A stretch of 64,000 nt of DNA from Diabrotica undecimpunctata (GCF_040954645.1 NC_092806.1:31707591-31771590), one strand, 5' to 3'; positions 33,401-38,880 are shown, counted from the stretch's first letter. The notes: a model not told the origin generated them from the letters alone. A program made the numbers and translations.

Positions 33401-36263
33401 GTTAAATTTTGTAAAACGAGGTAAAAGTTCAACAAATCTGCTACTAGATATGTAAGGGTGTAAACTATTCAATGGCTGCAGCTATACAGTAAACTTTTAA
33501 CGAATAATACTTATTGTATTATTAAATAAACTGGTATCGTTTGACAAACTTACCCAACATCGTTACAGTAAAATCAATAATAGATGTTTTTGCGCTGATT
33601 TCTGGAGAATATGGTGGATTTGGAAGTTTTGTAGTAATATACAGCATAAATCCTTTCAGAACATCACATTCTTTGTCACCAACTATGACTTTTTCTATAG
33701 ACCCAGACTTGATAAAGTTTTTCTCCAATACGTTGTCGAGAACAGGGTCTAAATCAACATCTATATCTTCAATCAACAAAGGTTTACCTTAAATATACAA
33801 AAATGGTAATAACCTTTAGAGCAAATCTTTTTAAAAGAAGATGTATATAAATGTTAAATATTTTAGAAATATTAAGTTATAGTTTCCCGTTTGCAAGTAC
33901 TGTTATACAAACTTAGTTTTTAAAAGTACCTACGAAGTATACATTTTTGGATTAGAATAATTTTCAATCGGTTTTCTAAAAAAAAAAAAAGAAAAGTGTA
34001 CACAGTACAGACTTACCTAAAGATAAACAATCTTCTAGATGCGTTCTAAAATACTTATGATTTAAAGATGTAATCTGCAAATTATTATTTGCTTCCTTAT
34101 TTTTAATCCAAAGCTTTCCTTGTGTTTGCGGATCAATTAGTAAAGGATAAGATCTTGATTTGGTGACTATCAACGCGTTTTGCACTGAAAGTTCATCATT
34201 TGGTAGGCCTTGAAGAGTCCATTCCGAGATAACTGAATTTTCTACAAGCATATTTGTGATATTGAGATTAACAGTATATGGAATTGTATGCTTTTGTAGG
34301 ATATCCATCCAGGTCTTCACTAAATTCGCTCGAAATTCTTGGTTGTACGGACCACAATACGAGAGAAACCCGGTAGCTAATAGTACGTCTCCTACGAGAC
34401 GACCTAAAATAAAAATAATTAGATAGCAATTAATTATGAAGCATAAAAGCATTAAGAAGCAAAAAATGCATTCTTATGACACTAAAAAAACTCAAAATTA
34501 AAGATATATGTATATGATGCCTTTTTCCTTTTAATAATGGTCAAAGGCTCCGTGTCTCTTCCCATTCTGTACAACACCATTTCGTTCGTAATATGATCGG
34601 TCCGTGGTATTTTTAAAATTTTCCTAAAAAGCCACATCCTAAGTTTCTTTCTTTCTCAACTACCCCACATTAACAGTCCAGGCTTCGGCGCCACAAAGAA
34701 GAATCGAGTTAATATAAAATTTTACCATCTGATATCATCATCATCACGTAGCGCTACAACCCTGGGTGGGTCTTGGCTAACTGTACAACTTTTTTCCAAT
34801 TTGTTCGGTCTTCCATCAACCTAGGGTCAAATGGAATGTTTATTTTCCAGAGATTTGCTTGGATGTTATCTCTCCATCGCATTCTGAGATGTCCGAGTGG
34901 TCTTTTGCCTGTGGGAATCTCCTCCCATACCAGTTTTACAAGTCTCTCGTTATGCAGTCTGTGCACGTGTCTTAGTCGCTGTGATTTAATTTCTTGGACA
35001 ATATCGGCGTCATTGTAGAGTGCTTTTAATTCGATATTGGTTCTGATCTTATACTGGTTTGTGGTGATGTCATGGTGAAGTAGGGTGAGGAACGGGTGGA
35101 TTGAGTAGCTCGGAAATCACCTTACTGCAGCGTTCCAAGCCCGAATAAAAGAGGAGGGTTGAGCGGAGGGTTAACTACCTATCCTCGAAAAAAAAAAACT
35201 AGTTATGAAAACTGCAACTTTGCCATCTGATATCGGATTTGCATATTAAGTCTTTGGTTACTCAGAAATTTCCTCAAAAAGGCTGCTCTTGATTACTCTA
35301 TTCTGGATCGAATTTATATCTTCGGTAATCCAGACTCCTAAGTATTTTACTTTGTCACTTGTTCAATATCTTTATTTTTATCTGGATTCTTGTTATGACT
35401 TTACCCCTCTTACTGATAACCGTTATTTTTTTTCGTTATTTTTATTGTTAAGCCAAACTGTTCTCCAGTATTACAAATTGTGTTTAGTAGCATCTGCAGG
35501 TCTACAGCTTAGTTGATTTATAGCGTCAAATTCAAAAAATAACATATTTTTGACAAATAAGGCGGGGAAAAGAGTATAAAATTCTTAAACTGATTATGAT
35601 GGATAAACTCGAAGGACACATGGGAATTGGTCGAAAACAAGCCTCGTAGTTGAAGAATATTAGAGAATGAACCGAGATACTAAGAGCATGTGAACTTGCT
35701 AAACACCTGTTCATAATTGCTCAAGACAGAGAGAGTCTTGCAATGTCAATCGCCAACGTCATAGGGACTTAATAAGGACGTTTAGAAGAAGAAATATATA
35801 ATTAATTATGTAAATTCTAAAAATCTACTTGACAGAATACGAAAGCAATTATATAGGGAAGCTGAGGAAAGAAGAAAAAAAATTGAATATTTTTTTCACG
35901 AGAGAACGTGCGAGAACACATCTCGCATTTTTAAAGCTATGTAAATTAAATAACCAAAAAAGGATTAACTAAATAAAAATCTGTCAGTAGTTTTAAATGA
36001 ATGACAAATAATAATGTCTTTAACTCAAACTTACCAAGCTGTTCTTTAAACTCTTTGCTCTGCTGAGTCCATCTAACTTTCTCACCCCCAAGACCATTTA
36101 TGAGAGCTGTAGCGGTATTCATTTTACGCAAACAAGAATTGGCGGCTTCCGTCAATCTTTGTTTTTCCATCACGGCAGCATCGTATTGCTCTTTCACTTC
36201 TCTTAACGATTGCTCACGTTCTTCTAGTTGCTGTTCAGCGGCTGCTAGATCTTCCATTGCCAA
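3299..36263 (-). CDS. Axonemal dynein heavy chain, outer-arm gamma (DNAH5/DNAH8-like), partial gene of 11 exons
   Basis: This is the motor subunit of an axonemal outer dynein arm, an ATP-driven microtubule motor of cilia and sperm flagella. Eleven exons are seen from 5' to 3': 36263-36035, 34403-34017, 33787-33554, 30260-29934, 29864-29722, 27766-27518, 25977-25809, 13643-13491, 10281-9874, 4124-3931 and 3482-3299. Each has AG and GT boundaries, and every junction joins in phase, giving about 890 residues (2,677 nt). They cover the distal stalk coiled coil, AAA5, AAA6 and part of the C-terminal domain. Diagnostic motifs include [60 protein letters not shown] and [14 protein letters not shown]. 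The DNAH5/DNAH8 assignment rests on remembered family motifs. Exons upstream of the stalk and the final exon(s) are not visible here. Introns reach about 12 kb and hold most of the transposons in the window. Confidence 0.92.
3931..4124 (-). CDS. Dynein heavy chain exon: C-terminal region, QYGGRVTDD block
   Basis: This 194-nt exon encodes [37 protein letters not shown] and [16 protein letters not shown]. The IQYGGR(V)TDD block is one of the best-conserved dynein motifs. The FIQNHLDD motif points to the DNAH5/DNAH8 type. Acceptor TTTTTTAG and donor CAG|GTAAAT bound it. The Tc1 element ends only 48 bp upstream of the acceptor. Confidence 0.95.
4172..4265 (+). repeat. Left terminal inverted repeat of the Tc1 element
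   Basis: It matches the reverse complement of 9513-9606 over about 94 bp with scattered mismatches, including the block AGCATAAAATTAGGG and the AT-rich block that follows. A TA precedes it. The right copy is intact, but the left copy is cut at its inner edge by the recombinase-derived sequence at 4262. Confidence 0.85.
4262..4617 (-). mobile_element. Partial copy of the tyrosine-recombinase element (3' end only)
   Basis: It is nearly identical to 5238-5605, differing by small indels. It includes the terminal motif TTTTTCTTCAAACGTC and the last 63 codons of the recombinase ORF, and it breaks off at AAAATTTTTG. The downstream 620 bp (4618-5237) show no similarity to the element and no coding potential. 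It may be a truncated second insertion or the remnant of a tandem arrangement. Confidence 0.75.
5237..6785 (-). mobile_element. Tyrosine-recombinase (Crypton-like) element with 18-bp inverted ends
   Basis: A single gene for a tyrosine recombinase-like protein lies between perfect inverted repeats TATTTTTTCTTCAAACGT (5237-5254) and its complement (6768-6785). The block sits inside the left end of a Tc1 element. Known Cryptons lack terminal inverted repeats, so the class is uncertain. Immediately outside the right repeat is a long hairpin (6782-6917). Confidence 0.65.
5419..6686 (-). pseudogene. Tyrosine recombinase of Crypton type, two exons, frame broken
   Basis: Exon 1 (6686-6153) encodes an N-terminal SAM-like/core-binding region ([20 protein letters not shown], then [12 protein letters not shown]) and ends at AAG|GTAAAA. 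Exon 2 (6091-5419) encodes the catalytic domain. It has GACRCDEM (Arg of the R-H-R-Y set), [12 protein letters not shown] (H-x-x-R), KQHGGWKSS and EGYIEDS (probable nucleophile Tyr), then a Ser/Asn-rich tail. With the predicted junction the frame is off by one nucleotide just before VTGACR, so a small indel probably inactivates it. The role would be DNA strand exchange during transposition. The domain assignment is by recalled motifs. Confidence 0.7.
6782..6917. repeat. 136-bp hairpin with CpG-rich stem
   Basis: The arms pair almost throughout. AATAGTATACTTTAT pairs with its complement at 6900-6917 (3-nt bulge), GACTTTTCTTGAC (6810-6822) with 6872-6884 perfectly, and ATTACGCGCC (6832-6841) with 6853-6862 perfectly. 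The loop is about 11 nt. It is richer in CpG than the surroundings. It could be a foldback MITE or part of the adjoining recombinase element. Confidence 0.8.
7120..7769 (+). pseudogene. Tc1-like transposase, N-terminal and central part, broken
   Basis: The plus strand, with frameshifts, reads [30 protein letters not shown], then [11 protein letters not shown] (first catalytic Asp), RVRVW and HDNTRPHTA (second Asp region). It ends at WP-RSPDIKP, where the LINE is inserted. The order and motifs are those of the DDE domain of Tc1-like transposases. In-frame stops near 7350 and 7520 show that it is inactive. Confidence 0.8.
7770..9162 (-). mobile_element. 5'-truncated non-LTR retrotransposon inserted in Tc1
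   Basis: It is flanked by the exact 10-bp duplication TCAAACCCAT (7760-7769 and 9163-9172). The minus strand codes for a LINE reverse transcriptase: [50 protein letters not shown] and a catalytic YADG in place of YADD. The C-terminal part then reads [12 protein letters not shown] and [10 protein letters not shown] in shifted frames. The same family occurs at 61892-63343. The clade was not assigned. The catalytic substitution and the frameshifts near 8440-8530 and 8240 make it inactive. Confidence 0.85.
9163..9360 (+). pseudogene. Tc1-like transposase, C-terminal part after LINE insertion
   Basis: After the second copy of the 10-bp duplication the frame resumes with [10 protein letters not shown]. 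This completes the SPD-NPIEH motif interrupted at 7769. It continues through [10 protein letters not shown] and [14 protein letters not shown]. It belongs to the same gene as 7120-7769. Confidence 0.85.
9513..9606 (-). repeat. Right terminal inverted repeat of the Tc1 element
   Basis: This is the reverse-complement partner of 4172-4265. It ends GCTCTGTAGTG followed by TA. It lies about 150 bp after the transposase C-terminal fragment, consistent with a normal Tc1 layout. Confidence 0.85.
9874..10281 (-). CDS. Dynein heavy chain exon: C-terminal region, SMGQGQE block
   Basis: This 408-nt exon encodes [25 protein letters not shown], a [12 protein letters not shown] motif, [17 protein letters not shown] and [14 protein letters not shown]. 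All are diagnostic of axonemal dynein heavy chains. The donor is G|GTAATG. The Gly codon split across the intron joins to WNIPYEFN of the exon at 4124. That 5.7-kb intron contains the complete nested Tc1 element. Confidence 0.95.
10480..13235 (+). mobile_element. Jockey-like non-LTR retrotransposon, nearly full ORF2 length, degenerate
   Basis: Plus-strand reading in changing frames gives LRIAT-NANGL and [11 protein letters not shown] near 10550-10650 and [13 protein letters not shown] near 10930. It then gives [11 protein letters not shown] near 11890, a [13 protein letters not shown] block near 12070 and [12 protein letters not shown] near 12600. It ends in an A-rich tail near 13220-13245 (AATAAACATAC then a poly-A run). 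This is the normal order endonuclease, reverse transcriptase, 3' tail. Many frameshifts show long decay. It lies in the intron between dynein exons 13491-13643 and 9874-10281. Confidence 0.8.
12657..12910 (+). repeat. 127-bp tandem duplication inside the Jockey 3' region
   Basis: Two adjacent copies (12657-12783 and 12784-12910) differ by a few bases. Both contain ATTCTTCTATACAAAGCC and GACTGTGCAAAGCC. The duplicated segment is part of the Jockey coding sequence, so it postdates insertion or was already in the source copy. Confidence 0.9.
13491..13643 (-). CDS. Dynein heavy chain exon: start of AAA6/C-terminal region
   Basis: This 153-nt exon encodes [15 protein letters not shown], then [20 protein letters not shown] and [11 protein letters not shown]. 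[17 protein letters not shown] is a signature of all dynein heavy chains. The acceptor is TTTTTAG and the donor is GTAAGA. Its phase fits the exons on both sides. Confidence 0.92.
13700..14450. other. Dynein intron stretch with no recognised gene
   Basis: AT-rich intron sequence. A 75-codon open frame at 13855-14082 (plus, non-ATG start, Lys/Ser-rich) was not recognised. A perfect 9-bp-stem hairpin CAATATGGC/GCCATATTG lies near 14139-14160. Nothing here supports a functional gene. Confidence 0.5.
14454..15009 (-). mobile_element. Non-LTR retrotransposon remnant with RNase H end
   Basis: The minus strand reads [16 protein letters not shown] (RNase H of Jockey/I/R1-type elements, near 14880-14930). 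After frameshifts it reads [31 protein letters not shown] and the final codons. The [10 protein letters not shown] plus Cys-rich CxxC...H...C tail is typical of the C-terminus of such ORF2 proteins. It is a fragment. Confidence 0.7.
15140..15335 (-). mobile_element. 3' tail of a non-LTR retrotransposon
   Basis: Reverse-complement reading gives ERRKGKTTKF, then [14 protein letters not shown] and the terminal CGKR-SP-DPRY block. It is preceded on the plus strand by a (CAT)n run. It matches the C-terminal end of the element that is intact at 37578-38815. Confidence 0.65.
15340..17020. other. Intronic AT-rich stretch, no recognised feature
   Basis: It consists of low-complexity AT-rich DNA within the long dynein intron. 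An open frame at 15928-16344 (plus) is hydrophobic and Ile/Tyr/Phe-rich, as expected from T-rich DNA, and has no recognised domain. I see no transposon ends or RNA genes. Confidence 0.5.
17027..18090 (+). pseudogene. piggyBac-type (PGBD4-like) transposase, intron-bearing 5' portion
   Basis: It starts [14 protein letters not shown]. The acidic N-terminus is broken by frameshifts. Two short GT...AG introns appear to lie at 17309-17385 and 17600-17658. The exons between and after them read [27 protein letters not shown] and LLLAGVHKG, then [29 protein letters not shown] and a [12 protein letters not shown] motif. These are the N-terminal and first catalytic blocks of piggyBac transposases. It breaks off before the later DDD residues. 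Several single-base frameshifts make it a pseudogene. Confidence 0.75.
18175..20430. other. Intronic AT-rich stretch, possible decayed LTR remains
   Basis: There is no coding sequence. A pyrimidine-rich, less AT-biased block at 19380-19640 and a repeated motif GGAGGACCTAAC (about 20055 and 20115, each followed by AATTG and a GG(C/T)YACAC-like tail) resemble regulatory or LTR-derived repeats. Neither end could be defined. The rest is plain AT-rich DNA. Confidence 0.4.
20440..21150. mobile_element. Foldback (inverted-repeat) element
   Basis: The segment 20440-20570 matches, in reverse complement, about 21020-21150. Shared blocks include CCTCTAAAAATCA, CTGAATTTTG and CAATTTTGGGA in the same order and spacing, with many mismatches elsewhere. 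A separate perfect stem, ATTTATCAGAAATA with its complement, lies at about 20581-20625. There is no coding content. This fits an old foldback or MITE-like element. Confidence 0.6.
21300..22195 (-). mobile_element. Non-LTR retrotransposon fragment, strongly decayed
   Basis: Reverse-complement reading near 22195 gives RCKDINCDV followed by a C-V-DY-type motif, the same place in the reverse transcriptase as RCRDVNCDVYACLIDY at about 62230. Weak similarity continues leftward to about 21400 with many frameshifts. It is a 5'-truncated relic of the family present at 61892-63343. Confidence 0.55.
22290..24420 (-). mobile_element. Non-LTR retrotransposon with endonuclease and reverse transcriptase remains
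   Basis: On the minus strand, 24420-24300 reads [12 protein letters not shown] (endonuclease GDxNAxxG). Positions 24337-23885 read [30 protein letters not shown] and QIDYIMI (endonuclease end). Positions 23190-22585 encode the reverse transcriptase with [10 protein letters not shown], a degraded YADF in place of [15 protein letters not shown] and [11 protein letters not shown]. Positions 22585-22290 give the LGHITRG and SWLRNLR tail. The catalytic loss and frameshifts make it dead. Confidence 0.8.
24609..24690 (+). repeat. Three short tandem units containing GTAGATAAA
   Basis: Units of roughly 29 bp repeat the pattern GTAGATAAAGTA(T/A)CACTTTAAC, with the third shortened. They lie about 120 bp beyond the 3' end of the recombinase N-terminal fragment. 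They may belong to that mobile element. Confidence 0.6.
24808..25173 (-). pseudogene. N-terminal fragment of a second tyrosine-recombinase gene
   Basis: Starting at the internal Met ([17 protein letters not shown]) the ORF gives a core-binding-like region: [32 protein letters not shown] and DISKF-KL. These correspond in order to [30 protein letters not shown] and [11 protein letters not shown] of the element at 5237-6785. The catalytic domain is missing: the frame ends soon after SGGYKS. It is a truncated relative, not a copy. Confidence 0.65.
25394..25497. repeat. Imperfect hairpin with CpG-rich arms upstream of recombinase fragment
   Basis: GAC(G)ATAAAAT at the left pairs with ATTTTATTGTC at the right. 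Inner arms include TTAGCG with CGCTAA and TTCTCGAGC with GCTCTCGAA, and GTCTCGAC occurs as a short direct repeat at the centre. Like the hairpin at 6782-6917, it lies just 5' of a recombinase gene. Confidence 0.55.
25809..25977 (-). CDS. Dynein heavy chain exon: AAA6 distal part
   Basis: This 169-nt exon encodes [17 protein letters not shown], then a [21 protein letters not shown] motif and [12 protein letters not shown], the conserved R-LL-RSW-PDR block. It ends ATGG|GTATAA and joins in phase to DSLGPEYGE across a 12.2-kb intron, the longest in the visible gene. Confidence 0.9.
25980..27515. other. Dynein intron, no recognised feature
   Basis: Very AT-rich sequence between the exons at 25809-25977 and 27518-27766. 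It shows no open frame of note, no transposon ends and no RNA-gene signature. Confidence 0.6.
27518..27766 (-). CDS. Dynein heavy chain exon: AAA6
   Basis: This 249-nt exon encodes [20 protein letters not shown] (the LYE-HK-LFTL motif of AAA6), then [15 protein letters not shown] and [17 protein letters not shown]. Splice sites are TTTTTAAG acceptor and AAG|GTAATG donor. A LINE fragment starts about 120 bp upstream in the preceding intron, and the ORF that reads into it is chimeric. Confidence 0.92.
27885..28920 (+). mobile_element. Non-LTR retrotransposon fragment, reverse transcriptase and C-terminus
   Basis: Just upstream of a dynein exon, plus-strand reading gives [19 protein letters not shown], then [11 protein letters not shown] and a [16 protein letters not shown] block. 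Around 28330 it gives FGYADDCDD (catalytic YADD), then [21 protein letters not shown] and a final 95-codon open stretch ending at 28918. Frameshifts and a short internal loss are evident. It is distinct from the two other LINE families in the window. Confidence 0.7.
29036..29290 (-). mobile_element. LINE 3' tail
   Basis: The minus strand encodes [33 protein letters not shown] and [13 protein letters not shown], followed by an (AAG)n-type end. This is the extreme C-terminus of a LINE ORF2 of the same broad type as 7770-9162. The first codons are open, but the fragment carries no catalytic region. Confidence 0.8.
29722..29864 (-). CDS. Dynein heavy chain exon: AAA6 entry
   Basis: This 143-nt exon encodes [17 protein letters not shown], then [11 protein letters not shown] and YLTHE. 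It corresponds to the conserved M-YQ-SLKQFL block before AAA6. A TTTTTTTTCAG acceptor and a GAG|GTAAGC donor bound it. It is too short for a long ORF and is recognised by homology and by in-phase joining with both neighbours. Confidence 0.88.
29934..30260 (-). CDS. Dynein heavy chain exon: AAA5-AAA6 link and strut coiled coil
   Basis: This 327-nt exon starts [11 protein letters not shown], followed by a charged helical stretch ([14 protein letters not shown]), the [13 protein letters not shown] segment and an [19 protein letters not shown] ending. This matches the strut/buttress coiled coil that follows AAA5. The splice sites are CTTAG acceptor and TTG|GTATGC donor. It joins in phase to VEMSNVN of the next exon. 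Confidence 0.9.
30630..30980 (-). mobile_element. RNase H fragment of a non-LTR retrotransposon
   Basis: Reverse-complement reading gives [31 protein letters not shown] and KLARTASGK. This is the WVPGHxGxxGNExADxLA motif of element-encoded RNase H with substitutions. There is no flanking coding sequence. Confidence 0.6.
30990..32050. other. Intron with repeat scraps
   Basis: Positions 31090-31340 are less AT-rich than their surroundings (CTACCCTGAAACC and CACACGGTAGCC blocks) and look like a repeat-derived segment, but no family was identified. Positions 31440-31620 weakly resemble a LINE C-terminus. The rest is AT-rich and featureless. Confidence 0.4.
32053..32265 (-). other. Unrecognised open frame next to a Tc1 transposase
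   Basis: It is a 70-codon minus-strand frame ([17 protein letters not shown] and [14 protein letters not shown] segments) directly abutting the plus-strand transposase start. It was not recognised. It is probably part of an unidentified repeat rather than a host gene. Confidence 0.3.
32267..33250 (+). pseudogene. Tc1/mariner transposase, broken
   Basis: Plus-strand pieces give an N-terminal helix-turn-helix ([20 protein letters not shown]) and [12 protein letters not shown]. They continue with [25 protein letters not shown] (first catalytic Asp) and [13 protein letters not shown]. Later frames hold an LPWPSWRSS remnant of the SPDLNPIE motif. Stops after codon 72 and at SDKEVF, and several frameshifts, make it dead. 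Its terminal repeats were not found. It lies in the dynein intron 30261-33553. Confidence 0.8.
33554..33787 (-). CDS. Dynein heavy chain exon: AAA5 core
   Basis: This 234-nt exon encodes [38 protein letters not shown] and [11 protein letters not shown], all strongly conserved in axonemal dynein AAA5. It has an AAG acceptor and a G|GTAAGT donor. The next residues ([10 protein letters not shown]) come from the exon at 30260, across an intron that carries a Tc1 element and LINE scraps. Confidence 0.92.
34017..34403 (-). CDS. Dynein heavy chain exon: start of AAA5
   Basis: This 387-nt exon begins with [21 protein letters not shown], the conserved entry into AAA5, and ends in LEDCLSLG with a G|GTAAGT donor. 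The ORF extends past both splice sites into intron sequence, but family similarity stops at the AG and GT. The split codon joins to KPLLIEDID of the next exon. Confidence 0.9.
34510..35170 (-). mobile_element. LINE C-terminal fragments
   Basis: The clearest part, 35010-34740 on the minus strand, reads [33 protein letters not shown] and [18 protein letters not shown]. This is the C-terminal end of a LINE ORF2 ending at a THPGL motif. Flanking minus-strand sequence (34520-34740) also has LINE-like codons with stops. It is inactive. Confidence 0.65.
35575..35790 (+). mobile_element. LINE 3' tail
   Basis: Plus-strand reading gives [35 protein letters not shown] and a terminal AGAAGAAG run. It matches the C-terminus of the element at 7770-9162 and has stops. 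Confidence 0.6.
36035..36263 (-). CDS. Dynein heavy chain exon: stalk coiled coil
   Basis: This 229-nt exon lies between an ...TTTTTAACAG acceptor and a G|GTAAGT donor. It encodes a heptad-rich, Glu/Lys-rich segment ([17 protein letters not shown]) followed by [12 protein letters not shown], the hallmark of the distal stalk helix entering AAA5. It joins in phase to the exon at 34403-34017 through a split Gly codon. It is the most 5' dynein exon seen. No preceding exon was found in 36264-41168. Confidence 0.9.
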
Positions 36264-36469
36264 CTGTTAAAAAGTATGTGTATTAATAGAAGAGGTGGAT
36301 TTAAAAAAAAATTAATTCCTTGTTCCTTTTTTTAATTATTTAGTTGTAAATTTACAACCTGCTGTTGAAGGCTATAAGTAAATATAATTATTTTAAAATA
36401 AACGAGAGGAGAAGCTATACAACAATACCACTTCTTACACTAACACTAGTGATTACTTAAAAATGAACA

Positions 36470-36920
36470 ACGGAACAACGGGATGTGAACAACTGATCGT
36501 CTAATTCGCAGTTTTGGTATTGTTTCATTTCGGACAAACTGTGTGCTATCTCTTACCCCTAAACATCGACGTAATAGTCTTGAATGGTGCAGAGAACGAT
36601 TTGACTTTGAATGCATAATGGCTGAGCAACGGTCAGAAGACAACGTGGTTGAAAGGCTAAGTTTTTTAGATTTATGAACATATTACTGTCATAGCTTATG
36701 GTTCAAGGTCATCTCTAAGTTGTGTGTGTTTCTTAATTAATTTTATTTTCAAAGAATTTTGCTGACAATGGACGGAAAAAAAGGTCGTGTTATTAAAGAG
36801 CAGGATCGTCGAATAATATTAAACGTGGATAACTATTTTAAAAATACGAAAAGTGAAGTGGGCACTATTTAATCTTCAACTATCCGCACTACGGAATCTC
36901 GGGCAGCTACCCGCTTAGTG
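36470..36920 (+). pseudogene. Short transposase scraps
   Basis: Positions 36470-36610 read TTDRLIRSFGIVSFR and LSLTPKHRRNSLEWCRERF, resembling the middle of a Tc1-like transposase. Positions 36772-36900 read MDGKKGRVIKEQDRRIILNV and NYFKN, resembling the N-terminus of another insect DNA-transposon protein. Both are too short for firm calls. Confidence 0.45.
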
Positions 36921-37129
36921 TATTATATACATCACATCTATTAATATCAGATTGAATACACAGGAATTATTTATATTAATGTATAAAGATAAAAAACATG
37001 ATGCCTTGATTTTTTATGCATTTGTAATGATGTATAAATTAAAAAAAAAATAAAAAAAATAACTCAAGAAAAAAGTAAAAAGAAATCATTGAAATGAAAC
37101 TTCACTTTAAATCTGTCACTGTTAGTTTA

Positions 37130-37577
37130 TATTATTCACTACTTGCTTCTTCATTTTTGCAAAAATCGCATGTAACAACCATTGCCATATGTTGTTTGGA
37201 AACTGACCTATTACAACTTCCGCAGATGGTTGTTGTGACCCGATTTTTTTGTCGACCGCAAATGAAACACCTCTGATCTTGCAGGCGGCTCCTTTTGTCT
37301 TCGTTTGGTTTTTTATATTACGTCAAAAACCCTTTTATATCACTTGGCAGTGACTGAATGTTAGCGCGTTCAGAGAGGTATCGCTTTATCAAACTTAAGC
37401 AAAGCACTTTGAAAAATTCTCGTCTATGCTTATAAGCTGCATTTACATAAGTTGCATTATAAAGAAGTTGTCCATTCATTCCCGCGATGTTTATGCGTTG
37501 CAAAAATATAACCAAGGGCCATCGTCTTGTTCTTCTTGATACTGAGTATCATTTTATCAACAGTATTAACTCCTCCT
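37130..37577 (-). pseudogene. piggyBac-type transposase, C-terminal part (left of LINE)
   Basis: The minus strand encodes GVNTVDKMILS, INIAGMNGQLLYNATY and SLIKRYLSERANIQSLP. A Cys-rich C-terminal domain follows: CFICGRQKNRVTTTICGSC, then CDFCKNEE. The order matches the end of piggyBac (PGBD4-like) transposases with their C-terminal zinc-binding domain. The reading breaks at 37577, where a LINE is inserted, and resumes at 38816-38880. At least one frameshift is present. Confidence 0.75.
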
Positions 37578-38726
37578 ACTATGGATAATATCTTCACATT
37601 AAAAATTGCAATGGAAAAACGAGTGCAGAGAAATAGAGAAACTCATATAGCTTTAATAGATTTGGAAAAAGCATATGACAGTGTACCGATCTCCCAACTA
37701 TGGATAGAAATGGGTAACTTAAAAATAAACCCAATTCTTATTAATGCCACTCAAAAATATTACGAACAAAACTTTGCAAGAATTAAAATGGGACAAGAAA
37801 TCACCTCTCCTTTTCAAACAACAAAAGGACTAAGACAAGGCTGCTGTCTGTCACCCACCTTATTTAAAATCTATTTGGACAGATCCTTAGTGAAATGGGT
37901 AAAAAAATGTAGAAACATGGGAATAACGGTGGAAGAAAACAAGCTATATACACTTTTCTTTGCGGATGACCAGGTAGTAATTGCCGAAGACAGCTACGAT
38001 CTTAGCTATATGGTAAGAAAACTGCAAGAAGAATATGAGATGGCAGGTCTAAACATGAATATGACAAAATGTGAATATCTCTCAGTGGGAACAGATGAAA
38101 TATGTGACCTAGTCTTGGAAGACGACAAAATCAAAGGCGTGCAATCCTGCAAATATTTGGGGGTCATTTTCAACAAGAAGGGAAATAGCGCAGATGAAAT
38201 CAGGAAAAGAATAAACAAGGGCAGAGCAGCGACCCGTGCCTTAAACTCTCTTCTCTGGCAAAAAACAATTCGACGAGAAACCAAAAAACACATTTACGGT
38301 AGTATAGTCCAAAGTATTACACTTTACGGTTCGGAAGTATGGGACGTCACCAAAGCTAATAGAAACAAACTTTTGACGACAGAAATGGATTATCTGAGAC
38401 GAAACTGCGGTAGATCGAAACTGGAGAGAGTTAGAAACGAACAAATAAGAAACGAAATGAAAATGGAGAGAAATATCAATGATGACATAGAAAGAAAACA
38501 ATTAATCTGGTTCGGACATGTTAAAAGAATGCCAGAGTACAGATGGCCTAGGAGAGTACTGGAATGGATCCCTCCTGAAAGAAGAAAGAGAGGACGACCA
38601 CGGAGAAGTTGGCGCAACGATATTGATGAAGCAATGGCGGCAAGAGACTTACAAGAGGCAACTGCATATGACAGAAAAAGATGGAAATTGGGGGCGGAGA
38701 AGCGGCGACAGCCGTAATAAATCCGT

Positions 38727-38815
<89 letters not shown>
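37578..38815 (+). mobile_element. 5'-truncated non-LTR retrotransposon with microsatellite tail
   Basis: It is bounded by a 14-bp target-site duplication TATTAACTCCTCCT (37564-37577 and 38816-38829) inside a piggyBac transposase. It contains one long open frame and ends in a (TA)n array instead of poly-A. This is the best-preserved LINE in the window. Related tails occur at 15140-15335 and 42225-42595. Confidence 0.9.
37581..38717 (+). CDS. LINE ORF2 reverse transcriptase, 5'-truncated but open
   Basis: The frame is open for 378 codons from the first Met inside the insertion. Motifs in order are IALIDLEKAYDSVP (palm, first Asp), a GLRQGCCLSPTLF loop, FFADDQVVIAED (catalytic ADD), GLNMNMTKCEYLS and CKYLGVIFN. 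The C-terminal connection follows with SITLYGSEVWDVT, RRNCGRSKLERVRN, LIWFGHVKRMP and ERRKRGRPRRSW. The endonuclease and upstream palm are missing through 5' truncation, so it is not autonomous. An intact frame suggests a recent insertion. Confidence 0.85.
   Translation: MDNIFTLKIAMEKRVQRNRETHIALIDLEKAYDSVPISQLWIEMGNLKINPILINATQKYYEQNFARIKMGQEITSPFQTTKGLRQGCCLSPTLFKIYLDRSLVKWVKKCRNMGITVEENKLYTLFFADDQVVIAEDSYDLSYMVRKLQEEYEMAGLNMNMTKCEYLSVGTDEICDLVLEDDKIKGVQSCKYLGVIFNKKGNSADEIRKRINKGRAATRALNSLLWQKTIRRETKKHIYGSIVQSITLYGSEVWDVTKANRNKLLTTEMDYLRRNCGRSKLERVRNEQIRNEMKMERNINDDIERKQLIWFGHVKRMPEYRWPRRVLEWIPPERRKRGRPRRSWRNDIDEAMAARDLQEATAYDRKRWKLGAEKRRQP

Positions 38816-38818
<3 letters not shown>
38731..38818. 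repeat. (TA)n microsatellite at LINE 3' end
   Basis: An uninterrupted (TA)n run of about 88 bp lies directly after the LINE coding end and directly before the target-site duplication. It therefore acts as the 3' tail of the retrotransposon. Confidence 0.95.
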
Positions 38819-38821
<3 letters not shown>

Positions 38822-38880
38822 CTCCTCCTTTGGCGGCATTATAATGGCTTCGATATGGACACAATAGCGACATCTGATAA
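38816..38880 (-). pseudogene. piggyBac-type transposase, continuation right of LINE
   Basis: The minus strand reads HYNAAKGGVN just before the duplication copy TATTAACTCCTCCT (38816-38829). The same coding sequence resumes at 37577 on the other side of the LINE. This corresponds to the piggyBac motif YN-TKGGVD-VD-M. Confidence 0.75.

Noticed and set aside
38649..38873. ORFs with long Ile-Tyr repeats
   Set aside because: They are translations of the (TA)n microsatellite and not proteins.
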